Positions 27,268 to 34,893 of a DNA stretch of 64,000 nt are shown piece after piece (the stretch's first letter is position 1; every line of letters starts with the position of its first letter). The notes under the pieces were generated by a model. That model searched no databases. It was not told the origin of the DNA and saw only the letters and a list, made by a program, of their open reading frames with translations. This stretch comes from Cryobacterium inferilacus. Its GTDB lineage: Bacteria > Actinomycetota > Actinomycetes > Actinomycetales > Microbacteriaceae. The stretch is from contig NZ_JAIEUL010000001.1 of assembly GCF_019599185.1 (NCBI RefSeq), positions 248,001 to 312,000 of the forward strand. The letters run 5' to 3'. Made by a program: the position numbers and the translations under genes.

Positions 27268-27618
27268 ATGCTCCCGCTCAACCACGACGATTTCGAACGC
27301 CTCGTCATCGACCAGCTCGACCTGCTCCCCGACGACATGGTCGACGGGCTCGACAACGTGATCTTCGTCGTCGAGGACCGGCCGGAGGACGGCACCCTGG
27401 ACACTCTCGGCCTGTACGACGGCGTCGCCCTGACGGAGCGCGGGCAGTACGGCTTCGGCGAGATGCCCGACCGGATCGTGCTCTACCGCGAGCCGCTCCT
27501 GGCGATCGTGGCCGACCTGGACGAGCTCCGCGACGAGGTGCACGTCACCCTGGTGCACGAGATCGCCCATTTCTATGGCATCGACGACGACAGGCTGCAC
27601 GAACTGGGCTGGGCCTGA
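27268..27618 (+). CDS. Metallopeptidase family protein (zincin-like)
   Basis: 116-residue single-domain zincin of the type found next to tRNA or peptidase genes in actinobacteria. The zinc motif is HEIAHFYGIDDDRLHELGW: HExxH plus the downstream Asp/His. Substrate unknown; the group is too small for a normal protease and may be a membrane-free regulator. ATG at 27268 is chosen over a longer frame from 27205 because that extension would run through the tRNA-His terminator. No signal peptide. Confidence 0.85.
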   Translation: MLPLNHDDFERLVIDQLDLLPDDMVDGLDNVIFVVEDRPEDGTLDTLGLYDGVALTERGQYGFGEMPDRIVLYREPLLAIVADLDELRDEVHVTLVHEIAHFYGIDDDRLHELGWA

Positions 27619-27629
27619 CGCGGGTCGGC

Positions 27630-27635
27630 TACCCT
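27630..27635 (+). promoter_or_regulatory. -10 box for the D,D-carboxypeptidase-like gene, leaderless
   Basis: TACCCT ends five bases before the ATG at 27641. Confidence 0.4.
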
Positions 27636-27640
27636 GAACC

Positions 27641-28936
27641 ATGAACAGATTCCGACCTGGCCGGGTGATCGGCATCCTGGTGGGAACCCTCGTCATCTTG
27701 GGTGTCGGTGTGTATGGCCCGGCGACGCTGCTCGGACCGCTGCCGTCCGCCACCGTGACCCTCTCCACCCCGGATGCACCGGCGGCCGCCTCGGCACCGG
27801 CGCTGCCGGCTGCCGGTACCAGCGGCATCCTCGCCCTCACCCCGCTGCCCGCTGACACCGGCACTGACTCCTCGCCCGCAGACGGTGCCAGCGCCGGCCT
27901 GGAGGCCGACCCGATCGCGGTCGCCGGCGGTACCGACCCTCTGCCGATGGCGTCGGCGGCGAAGATCATCACCGCGCTCGTGGTGCTCGACGCCAAACCC
28001 CTCGCCGTCGGCGAGTCCGGCCCGGCCCACTCCCTCGTCACCGCCGACTACCAGGACTACCTGGACTACACGTCCGCCGGAGCCCGCACGGTGATCGTGT
28101 TCCCCGGTGAGAGCTGGACCCAGCGGGAGCTGCTGCAGGCCATGATCCTCGGCTCCAGCAACAACCACGCCGACACCCTCGCCAGGTGGGCGTTCGGGTC
28201 GGTAGAGGCCTACGTCACCGCAGCCAACGCCTGGCTGGTGGAGAACGGCATGGTCGACAGCACGGTCGCCGACGCCAACGGCCTGTCGGATGACAGTGCG
28301 GGAACCGGCGCCGACCTGGCCCGCATCGCCGGCCTCGCCGCGATCAATCCGGTCGTGGCCGACATCATCGCCAACCCGGCGTCGTCCCTGGTGAACCAGC
28401 GCGGGGTCAGCAACACCACCGCCTACCTGCCCGAACTCGGTATCACCGGCATCTCACGCAGCTACACCGATGCGGGCGGCGTCTGCTTCCTCTTCACGGC
28501 CGCCGTCACGGTCAACGAGGCGACCTTCACCTTCGCCGGTGGGTTCCTCGGCGAACCGGACTACGACACCCTGACGGCCGACCTCGAGGCGCTGATGGCC
28601 TCGGCCACGGCCGGGGTGACCGAGCTGCCGGTGCTGGCAGAGGGCGACACGTACGCGACGTTCACGACGGCCTGGGGTGACACCGCCGGCGCCGTGGTGG
28701 GCACACCGCGCACCCGATTCGGCTGGCAGGCCGCCGTTCCCACGGGGGCGGAGGTCGCTCTGGACGACGTCACCACCGGCCGGGCCGGCGCCAAGGTCGG
28801 CCGGGTCACCGTGGAGGCGTTCGGCCAGAGCGTCACCTCACCCCTCGAACTCGATGACAGCCTCGTCGACCCCGGCCCTGGCTGGCGCCTGCTGCACCCG
28901 ATCCCCGTGATCGGTGCCCTCATCGCCGCCAGGTAG
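27641..28936 (+). CDS. D-alanyl-D-alanine carboxypeptidase-like protein (S11) with lost KTG motif
   Basis: Penicillin-binding fold of 431 residues, anchored by an N-terminal helix (residues about 9-32) with a Pro/Ala linker to residue 95. SxxK is SAAK (105-108), holding the acylating Ser and Lys, and SxN is SSN (172-174). The KTG triad, expected in GIxGIKTGYTDxAG, is replaced by SRS at residues 272-274 within GITGISRSYTDAGG. Without the Lys of KTG normal carboxypeptidase activity is doubtful, so it may bind rather than cut peptidoglycan. A second helix is absent at the C-terminus, although the end (HPIPVIGALIAAR) is mildly hydrophobic. Confidence 0.85.
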   Translation: MNRFRPGRVIGILVGTLVILGVGVYGPATLLGPLPSATVTLSTPDAPAAASAPALPAAGTSGILALTPLPADTGTDSSPADGASAGLEADPIAVAGGTDPLPMASAAKIITALVVLDAKPLAVGESGPAHSLVTADYQDYLDYTSAGARTVIVFPGESWTQRELLQAMILGSSNNHADTLARWAFGSVEAYVTAANAWLVENGMVDSTVADANGLSDDSAGTGADLARIAGLAAINPVVADIIANPASSLVNQRGVSNTTAYLPELGITGISRSYTDAGGVCFLFTAAVTVNEATFTFAGGFLGEPDYDTLTADLEALMASATAGVTELPVLAEGDTYATFTTAWGDTAGAVVGTPRTRFGWQAAVPTGAEVALDDVTTGRAGAKVGRVTVEAFGQSVTSPLELDDSLVDPGPGWRLLHPIPVIGALIAAR

Positions 28937-28964
28937 GCGTTCCCGACACGGTCATCCGTCACGA

Positions 28965-29000
28965 AAAAACGGACCATCCGGCAGATGCCGGATGGTCCGT
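28965..29000 (-). terminator. Terminator of the 29018 gene
   Basis: Perfect 14-bp hairpin (cggaccatccggca / tgccggatggtccg) followed on the minus strand by a run of six T. It also lies 28 bases after the convergent plus-strand gene and could serve both. Confidence 0.85.
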
Positions 29001-29017
29001 CGTGTCGGTCAGCTGAT

Positions 29018-29278
29018 TCAGCTGGGCTCGTCGTTCGATTCGATCGGGTCGCTGTCACCGGAGTCGAAGGCGTAGCGCACGTGCAGCTTGCCCTGCACCT
29101 CACGGGAGTCGACTTCGTCGTACCAGAACAGCGATTCCATGCTGTCCACGGCGGCGACCATGCTGATGCGCGCGTCGTGGGTGCCGTGCAGCAGCACACG
29201 GGCGTCGGTCTGGCCTTCCAGCGGGCCATCGATGAATTCCACGATGTATTCGGTGTTCTCGTTCTGCGGTGTGCTCAT
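29018..29278 (-). CDS. Hypothetical protein, 86 residues
   Basis: Small acidic protein beginning STPQNENTEYIVEFIDGPLEG and ending SDPIESNDEPS. The pattern EYIVEFIDGPLEGQTDARVL suggests a small beta-sheet domain; I know no name for it. It has its own putative leaderless promoter (TAAGTT, 29285-29290) and its own terminator, which supports a real monocistronic gene. Confidence 0.7.
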   Translation of the reverse strand: MSTPQNENTEYIVEFIDGPLEGQTDARVLLHGTHDARISMVAAVDSMESLFWYDEVDSREVQGKLHVRYAFDSGDSDPIESNDEPS

Positions 29279-29284
29279 ACCCCC

Positions 29285-29290
29285 AACTTA
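29285..29290 (-). promoter_or_regulatory. -10 box for the 29018 gene, leaderless
   Basis: TAAGTT on the minus strand ends six bases before the ATG at 29278. Confidence 0.4.
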
Positions 29291-29296
29291 CTGCCG

Positions 29297-29899
29297 TCAA
29301 CCGCTTTTGGCGCGGTGCGCGCCGGGAGCCTCCGCTGCGGACCCGCCTGGTGTCGCGGACAGGCGCAGGGTCGCCCATAATTCGGGGTGCTCCCGCAGGC
29401 GGTAACGCTCCCAGTGCCGCTGCCACTGGTCCCAGTGCGCCTCGAACCCGCCGTTGTCGCGGTCCAGCGCGCGCTGTTTGCGGATACCGTCGTCGGCATC
29501 CAGCCACACCCTGACGTCGCTGACCCCGGCGTGGGCGGCGGCGAGGGCACCACAGCCCTCGATCACGAGCGGTCGATCCTGGTCCACACTGTGCCACTCG
29601 GCCGGCCGGTCGGTCTCCCAATCATGGCGCTGCCACGCCGCGGCGGCACCGGCCCGTCTGGGCCGCAGCACCCGGCTGCCGATGTGCTCGATGGCGGCGT
29701 CCAGTCCGCCCCAACCCGGGTAGATGTCGTCCAGCCGCACCAGGGTCGGCGGCTGCGGCCCCGGCCACGCGGCCAGCACGGCATCCGCCAGCGTGCTCTT
29801 GCCCGCCCCGCTGGGCCCGTCGATGAGAACGACGGCGCGCTCCCCCACCGGCTGGCGACCGAGAGCGCGCACCGCCGCGAGAACCGGCGCCAGGAGCAT
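29297..29899 (-). CDS. P-loop kinase, uridine-kinase-like, in the thiamine-transporter operon
   Basis: 200-residue P-loop NTPase. Walker A is IDGPSGAGKSTLAD (residues about 27-39), a substrate-binding Asp pair is in VRLDDIYPGWGG, and a lid Arg/Lys region is WLDADDGIRKQRALDRD; PLVIEGCGALA is the second-strand motif. This is the layout of uridine kinase / nucleoside kinase proteins. It starts 16 bases after the stop of the YkoC-like gene on the same strand, so it is probably under the TPP riboswitch and may phosphorylate a thiamine precursor such as HMP. That substrate is inference. A TTG upstream of the chosen ATG would overlap the previous gene. Confidence 0.82.
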   Translation of the reverse strand: MLLAPVLAAVRALGRQPVGERAVVLIDGPSGAGKSTLADAVLAAWPGPQPPTLVRLDDIYPGWGGLDAAIEHIGSRVLRPRRAGAAAAWQRHDWETDRPAEWHSVDQDRPLVIEGCGALAAAHAGVSDVRVWLDADDGIRKQRALDRDNGGFEAHWDQWQRHWERYRLREHPELWATLRLSATPGGSAAEAPGAHRAKSG

Positions 29900-29915
29900 G
29901 CCGATGGCCCCGGTC

Positions 29916-30710
29916 TCAGGCGAGGACAAAGTGCCACGTTCCCGCGAGGACGGCCACCGTGATGGCGGCGGCGGCAATACCCACGCCGATAACGACCACC
30001 AGGGCGTCGCGCAGGCCGAAAACCGAGGGCCTGGCCCAGGTACGGGGTTCGTCGCTGCCGAATCCGCGCGCCTCCATGGCCGTGGCCAGTTTGCTGCCCC
30101 GACGCACCGACAGCACCAGCAGGGCGAAGGCCAGACCCAGGAACCGCCGCGCCCGCCCACGCAGGCCGCCCCCGTCGCCCACGCCTCTGGCCCGACGGGC
30201 GAGGGCGAGGGAGTGCCAGTCGTCGATGAACATTCCTACCAGGCGAAGCCCGGCCAGGGCGCCGAGCACGAACCGGGCCGGCAGACGCAGCACCTGGGCC
30301 AGGCCGTCCGCGAGGTCGGTCGGGTCGGTGGTGGCCAGCAGCACAATGCCGGGGATGCCGATGGCGAGCACCCGCAACCCGATGGCCAGACCGAGGGCGA
30401 TGGAGCCGTCGGTGACCGAGATGATGCCGGCGCTGAACCAGACCGCCCCGGAGTCCTGGCCGTAGAGCACGGTGCTGAGCATGCCGAAGGGGGCAGCGAT
30501 CCAGACCGGTGCGGTGCGCAACCAGAACTGGCGGGCGCTCAGACCGCACCAGGCCAGCAGCAGCCCCTCCAGGGCCAGGGCGACCGCCGCTGACACCCAG
30601 TCGATGGAGAGCATCAGGGCGAGCCCGATCAGGAGGGCCACGGCCAGTTTGGCGACCGGGTTCACCCGGGCGATCAGGCTGGGGCGGATGTCTGGGGTCA
30701 TGATGCTCAT
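29916..30710 (-). CDS. ykoC: ECF transporter transmembrane subunit EcfT/YkoC
   Basis: Polytopic T-component, 264 residues, coupling the ATPase to the S-component. Begins with helices at VNPVAKLAVALLIGLALMLS; the two characteristic coupling motifs are ARRARG (residues about 175-182) and EARGFG near residue 225. Its ATG overlaps the stop of the ATPase gene by four bases, as expected for the YkoE-YkoD-YkoC order in Bacillus and actinobacteria. Confidence 0.92.
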   Translation of the reverse strand: MSIMTPDIRPSLIARVNPVAKLAVALLIGLALMLSIDWVSAAVALALEGLLLAWCGLSARQFWLRTAPVWIAAPFGMLSTVLYGQDSGAVWFSAGIISVTDGSIALGLAIGLRVLAIGIPGIVLLATTDPTDLADGLAQVLRLPARFVLGALAGLRLVGMFIDDWHSLALARRARGVGDGGGLRGRARRFLGLAFALLVLSVRRGSKLATAMEARGFGSDEPRTWARPSVFGLRDALVVVIGVGIAAAAITVAVLAGTWHFVLA

Positions 30711-32275
30711 GCCCGACCGCCGTTCGCGGGTGAGACCGGGCTGCTCGGGCTGTGCAGCGGCGCGGGCAGCGCCGGCTGCGTGTCCGGCCCCGCGGCCAGG
30801 ACCAGCCTGGCGTCCGCCAGGGCGCTGATGAACTCGGCGTCGTGGGTGACGGCCACCACGGCGGTGCCGGTATCGAGCAACTCAGCCAGGAGGCGCACGA
30901 GTTCGGCCCAGGTGCGGGAGTCCTGCCCGAAGGTGGGCTCGTCGAGCACGAGCAGCCGCGGCCGGGTCGCGAGCACCGTGGCGACGGAGAGCCGGCGTTT
31001 CTCCCCACCCGAGAGGGTGAACGGATTGGCGTCGGCGAGGTGGTCGAGTCTGAGCCGGTGCAGCAGGCCGTCCACGCGTTCGGTGGCCGCGGCGGGCGAC
31101 AGGCCGAGGGCGCGTGGGCCGATCATGAGTTCGTCGTGCACGGAGCCGGCCAGGAACTGGTGTTCGGGGTCCTGGAAGACCGTGCCGATGCGCTCGAGCA
31201 GGTCTCGGGAACGCCACCGGTGCGGGGCACCATCGAGACCGCCGGCCAGGGCTGGGGCCGCGGTCACGGTTCCGCCTGCGGGCGCGAGCAGCCCGGCGAG
31301 GGTGAGGGCGAGGGTGGATTTGCCGGTGCCGTTGGGGCCGCTGATGGTGGTGGCCTGGCCCGCCCGAACGGCGAGGTGGATGTTGTCTGCCACCACACTG
31401 GCCCGTTTGCGGGCGAACGGCACCCGGCCGACGGCGAGGTCGTCGGCAGCCAGGAGTACCTCGCCGGCCGGCGCGCCGGCTCGCCGGTCGGGGCGGGGCG
31501 GCGGGTAGCGCGGAATCCACACGCCCGCGGCGGCCAACCGTTCACCCTCGGCGCTGAGCACCGAGTCGGTGGGTCCGTCGGCCAGAAGCCCGCCGGCCGG
31601 GTCGAGCACGATGACCCGGTCGACCACGTGTTGCCAGACAGCCACCCGGTGTTCGATCACGACGAGGGTCGCGCCGGAGGCACCGACCGACCGGAGGACG
31701 GCGTCACGAACCTCCACCACCCCGTCAGGGTCGAGGTTGGCGGTGGGTTCGTCCAGCAGCACCAGGCCCGGCCGCAGGGCCAGAACCCCGGCCAGGGCCA
31801 GCCGTTGCTTCTGACCGCCGCTGAGTGCGCTGGTCGGATGCCGCAGCGGCAGGTCCAGGCCAACCTCGGCGAGGGCCCCGGTCACCCGGGGCCAGATCTC
31901 GGCGCGCGGCACGCCCAGGTTCTCGCAGCCGAACGCCACGTCGTCGCCCACGCGGGCGAGCACGACCTGCGCGTCCGGGTCCTGGAGGACCAGGCCCACC
32001 CGACCGCGGGCGCGGCTGGGTCGTTGGCCGTCGACGAGCAGCTCGCCGGTCTCGTCGCCGTCTTCGTCATCGCCGAGCACGCCGGCGAGGGCGTGCATGA
32101 GCGTGCTCTTTCCGGCCCCGCTCGGCCCGAGGATCAACACGCGTTCGCCTGGCTGGATGTCCAGGTCCAGCCCGGACACGGCCGGGGTGGACCGGCCGGC
32201 GTGCCGCCAGCCCCAGCCAGTGGCCGTGACCCTGGCGCCGGTCATCGACGGGTCCGCGCGGATGGTCGCCGGCAT
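30707..32275 (-). CDS. ykoD: ECF transporter ATPase, fused double ABC (YkoD-like)
   Basis: 522 residues with two ABC ATPase domains in one chain. Domain 1: Walker A GPSGAGKST, signature LSGGQKQRLALA, Walker B VLLDEPTANLD. Domain 2: Walker A GPNGTGKST, signature LSGGEKRRLSVAT, Walker B LVLDEPTFGQD. A single fused EcfA is the YkoD arrangement. It starts ten bases after the YkoE-like gene and overlaps YkoC at the other end. An internal ATG (32245) is a possible alternative start. Confidence 0.92.
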   Translation of the reverse strand: MPATIRADPSMTGARVTATGWGWRHAGRSTPAVSGLDLDIQPGERVLILGPSGAGKSTLMHALAGVLGDDEDGDETGELLVDGQRPSRARGRVGLVLQDPDAQVVLARVGDDVAFGCENLGVPRAEIWPRVTGALAEVGLDLPLRHPTSALSGGQKQRLALAGVLALRPGLVLLDEPTANLDPDGVVEVRDAVLRSVGASGATLVVIEHRVAVWQHVVDRVIVLDPAGGLLADGPTDSVLSAEGERLAAAGVWIPRYPPPRPDRRAGAPAGEVLLAADDLAVGRVPFARKRASVVADNIHLAVRAGQATTISGPNGTGKSTLALTLAGLLAPAGGTVTAAPALAGGLDGAPHRWRSRDLLERIGTVFQDPEHQFLAGSVHDELMIGPRALGLSPAAATERVDGLLHRLRLDHLADANPFTLSGGEKRRLSVATVLATRPRLLVLDEPTFGQDSRTWAELVRLLAELLDTGTAVVAVTHDAEFISALADARLVLAAGPDTQPALPAPLHSPSSPVSPANGGRA

Positions 32276-32285
32276 CCGTCGTCGG

Positions 32286-32939
32286 TCACCGGGCGGACGG
32301 GGTCAGGGTGCGGTCGACCTGGCCGGTTTCACGGCCGGCGGCGAATCGGGACAGGGCGCCGGTGCGGGCCAGGCCGCGCACCGCCAGCCACGACATCAGG
32401 CCGGCCAGGATGGTGCCGGACACGACGGCGGAAACGAAGTAGACCACCTTGTAGCCGACGTCCATGGCCGCGTAGCTGGTGAACGTCGTGTCGAGCAGCC
32501 CGACCGCGACGCCGGCACCGGCACCGGCGAGGAGGGCGACGCCCAGGCGCCAGTTGGCGTAGAAGAACAGGGCGAGCACGATCTCGGCGCCGAGTCCCTC
32601 GACGATGCCCCAGATCAGGGTGGAGAAGCCCCACTGGGTGCCGATCAGCATCGACACCACGGCGGCGACGACCTCGGTATACACGGCGGCACCCGGCTTG
32701 CGGATGATGAGCCCGCCGAGCACACCCGCGAACAGCCAGCCGCCGGCCAGAAGCCCCTCGAGCCCGGGGGTGAAGGCCAGCAGGGCGCTCAGCGGCGACC
32801 AGGCCAGGCCCCAGGCCCAGAAGATGACGCCGCTGGCGACGCCGATCACACTGGCGACGACGATGTCGACGACCCGCCAGCGCAGCACACGCGGCTTCCG
32901 GGTCGTGGACGGGGACAGGGTTTCGGTTGATGCGTGCAC
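32286..32939 (-). CDS. ykoE: ECF transporter S component, YkoE (HMP/thiamine precursor)
   Basis: Membrane substrate-binding subunit of 217 residues. It has the YkoE pattern: IRKPGAAVYTEVVAA, IGTQWGFSTLIWGIVEG and GAEIVLALFFYANWR, spread over five to six helices. In B. subtilis YkoEDC takes up hydroxymethylpyrimidine, the pyrimidine half of thiamine. The TPP riboswitch directly upstream supports the same role here. The exact ligand (HMP or thiamine) is inference from family and riboswitch. Confidence 0.92.
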   Translation of the reverse strand: MHASTETLSPSTTRKPRVLRWRVVDIVVASVIGVASGVIFWAWGLAWSPLSALLAFTPGLEGLLAGGWLFAGVLGGLIIRKPGAAVYTEVVAAVVSMLIGTQWGFSTLIWGIVEGLGAEIVLALFFYANWRLGVALLAGAGAGVAVGLLDTTFTSYAAMDVGYKVVYFVSAVVSGTILAGLMSWLAVRGLARTGALSRFAAGRETGQVDRTLTPSAR

Positions 32940-32983
32940 TGTACGTGCCCTTTCCGTAGAGGAATACTGGGCACGGGATAGAG

Positions 32984-33077
32984 AAGCCTCCCTGCGCTGG
33001 CATGATCCAGATCAGGTTCGACGGTCGAAGCTGAAGCAGCTTCCTCTCAGCCCGGTTCACCGGACTCCCGTGTTCGC
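32984..33077 (-). ncRNA. TPP (THI-box) riboswitch
   Basis: On the minus strand, just upstream of ykoE. The conserved pyrimidine-sensor strand reads GGGCTGAGAGGAAG (complement of 33041-33053), then the pyrophosphate helix ACCTGATCTGG (complement of 33007-33018) and the 3' end CCAGCGCAGGGAGG (complement of 32988-33001), matching the TPP consensus closely. P1 arms are at the 5' GGAACACGGGAG-like and 3' ends. When TPP is bound it should shut off the transporter operon; an expression platform between 32940 and 32980 is short, suggesting translational control of the ykoE start. Confidence 0.92.
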
Positions 33078-33162
33078 TACCGAGTATAGGCCCGCGAGCC
33101 GTGAGCAGAGCACTCTTTTCGGGCGTGCGGACGAGCTGCCCCACGGCTCGGGGACGAGGCTG

Positions 33163-33504
33163 CTACTTCTTGACGGCGCGGATGATGCGGGCGACGGCCT
33201 TCCCGGCCACCCAGACGAAGGGGATGCCGACGGCCAGCAGCGAGATCACGTTCGGATCGAACCGGGCGGCTCCGCCGGATTTGACGTAGGCGCCGATCGG
33301 GATGGCCACGCCGCCGCCGCCACCTCCGGCCGCTCCGGTCTCATCGCCCTCACCGCCGCCTTCGCCGCCGCCGCCGCCGAAGCCGTACCACACGAGCGCG
33401 ACCGGCACGATGGTGACACCCTCGATCTGCACCGGGTCGCCGTAGGCCGACCGGACTCCGATGGATCCTGCGTTTTCTGCGAGTTTCAAGGCGAGATTAG
33501 TCAT
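33163..33504 (-). CDS. GerW/YtfJ-like protein
   Basis: 113 residues with the GerW layout: a first segment ending EGVTIVPVALVWYGFGGGGG, a Gly/Glu-rich linker, then GGGGGVAIPIGAYVKSGGAARFDP and a C-terminal hydrophobic helix (VISLLAVGIPFVWVAGKAV) with a basic end. Firmicute GerW acts in spore germination, but spore genes are absent in this kind of actinobacterium, so the role must be different. A -10 box TAGCCT lies six bases before the ATG. Family call is by pattern recognition. Confidence 0.7.
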   Translation of the reverse strand: MTNLALKLAENAGSIGVRSAYGDPVQIEGVTIVPVALVWYGFGGGGGEGGGEGDETGAAGGGGGGVAIPIGAYVKSGGAARFDPNVISLLAVGIPFVWVAGKAVARIIRAVKK

Positions 33505-33510
33505 GCTGAG

Positions 33511-33516
33511 AGGCTA
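33511..33516 (-). promoter_or_regulatory. -10 box for the GerW-like gene, leaderless
   Basis: TAGCCT on the minus strand ends six bases before the ATG at 33504. Confidence 0.5.
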
Positions 33517-33562
33517 CTCCCCCCGTTCCCGGCTGTCCTGCCCGGGTCGAACCGGGGGCGGC

Positions 33563-34828
33563 TCAGCTGCCGGCGTCCGGGGTGCCGAACGGATGCACGT
33601 CGCGCTTGGGCGCACTGCCCCCACCGAGTTGGGAGGCGGGCCGCACGATCCCGCGGCCGAACCTGGCGGTCACGGTGTCCACCGCCAGCTCCGCCTCCCG
33701 CCAGTCGTCGTCATCGTCCCAGAGGCCCATGCCGGCGCCGTCCCCCGTGCCGAGTTGCTCGGCACGCACGCCGATCAGTCGCACCCGGATGCCCCTGGCG
33801 GCGAGCACGTCGAAGCTCGCCGCCACCTCCTCGTAGATGCGCCGACCCACATTGGTGGGCTCGGCCAGGGTGCGGGAGCGGGTGACGGTGCTGAAGTCGG
33901 CGTAGCGCAGCTTGAGCACCACGGTGCGGGCGACGAGACCGTTGCCGCGCAGCTTGGCCGCCACGGCGTCGGCCTGGCGGAGTAGTTCGCTGCGCAACCG
34001 TGCCGCATCCGTCACGTCGTGCTCGAAGGTGACCTCGTGCCCCACGCTCTTCTCCTCACGTTCGAGGTTGATCGTGCGCGGGTCGATGCCCCAGGACAGG
34101 TTGTGCAGCTTGTGCGCGCCGGCCACGCCGACAGCGCGCTCGAGGGTCTCCCGCGATGCGTGCGCGATGTCGCGCACCTGGCGCAGGCCCAGCCCGAGCA
34201 GGGCCTGTTCGGTCGTGGCCCCGACACCCCAGAGCGCGCCGACGGGCAGCGGATGCAGGAAGTCGATCGTGTTCTCGGCCGGGATCACCAACAGCCCGTC
34301 GGGTTTGGCCCGGCCGGAGGCCAGTTTGGCCACGAACTTGGTCGAGGCGGCGCCGACCGAGCAGGTGAGGCCGGTCTCGGCGAACACGCGGGCGCGAATC
34401 GTCTGCGCGATCACCGCGGGCGAACCGTGCAGGCGCCGGGCACCGGCGACGTCGAGGAAGGCCTCATCGATGCTGAGCGGCTCGACCAACGGGGTCATGT
34501 CGCTGAAGATCCCCATCACCTGGCGGGAGACCTCCGCGTAGCGGCTCATGTGCGGTTCGAGCACGATCGCCGCCGGGCATCGACGCAGGGCGATCGACAT
34601 CGGCATGGCCGAGTTCACGCCGTACTTGCGGGCCACGTAGTTGGCCGCCGTCACCACTGAGCGACCCGACCGGTGCCCGACGATGACGGGCAGGTGCACG
34701 AACTCTGGGTGGTCGAGCAGCTCGACGGAGGCGAAGAACGCATCCATGTCGATGTGCAGCATGGTGGCGGTGGTGTCGTCGACGTCGCTTCCGGTGGTCT
34801 GCCGCCCGCTGCCGTCCTGCTTACTCAT
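33563..34828 (-). CDS. dinB: DNA polymerase IV (DinB, Y family)
   Basis: Translesion DNA polymerase, 421 residues. The palm motifs are LHIDMDAFFASVELLDHPE and PLSIDEAFLDVAGARRL; helix-hairpin-helix thumb ALWGVGATTEQALLGLGLRQVR; little finger SVGHEVTFEHDV and ARTVVLKLRYADFSTVTRS. About 25 residues precede the first catalytic strand. The C-terminus lacks an obvious QL-x-L beta-clamp box, although DAGS ends with no match. A GGAGGGA lies before the ATG at a long spacing. Follows the glycine-rich gene in the same direction. Confidence 0.93.
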   Translation of the reverse strand: MSKQDGSGRQTTGSDVDDTTATMLHIDMDAFFASVELLDHPEFVHLPVIVGHRSGRSVVTAANYVARKYGVNSAMPMSIALRRCPAAIVLEPHMSRYAEVSRQVMGIFSDMTPLVEPLSIDEAFLDVAGARRLHGSPAVIAQTIRARVFAETGLTCSVGAASTKFVAKLASGRAKPDGLLVIPAENTIDFLHPLPVGALWGVGATTEQALLGLGLRQVRDIAHASRETLERAVGVAGAHKLHNLSWGIDPRTINLEREEKSVGHEVTFEHDVTDAARLRSELLRQADAVAAKLRGNGLVARTVVLKLRYADFSTVTRSRTLAEPTNVGRRIYEEVAASFDVLAARGIRVRLIGVRAEQLGTGDGAGMGLWDDDDDWREAELAVDTVTARFGRGIVRPASQLGGGSAPKRDVHPFGTPDAGS

Positions 34829-34893
34829 GCAGCTCGTGTCCCTCCGCCGCCGTGGCCCTCAATTCGAATCTACCTTCGAGGGTACTGCACGCG

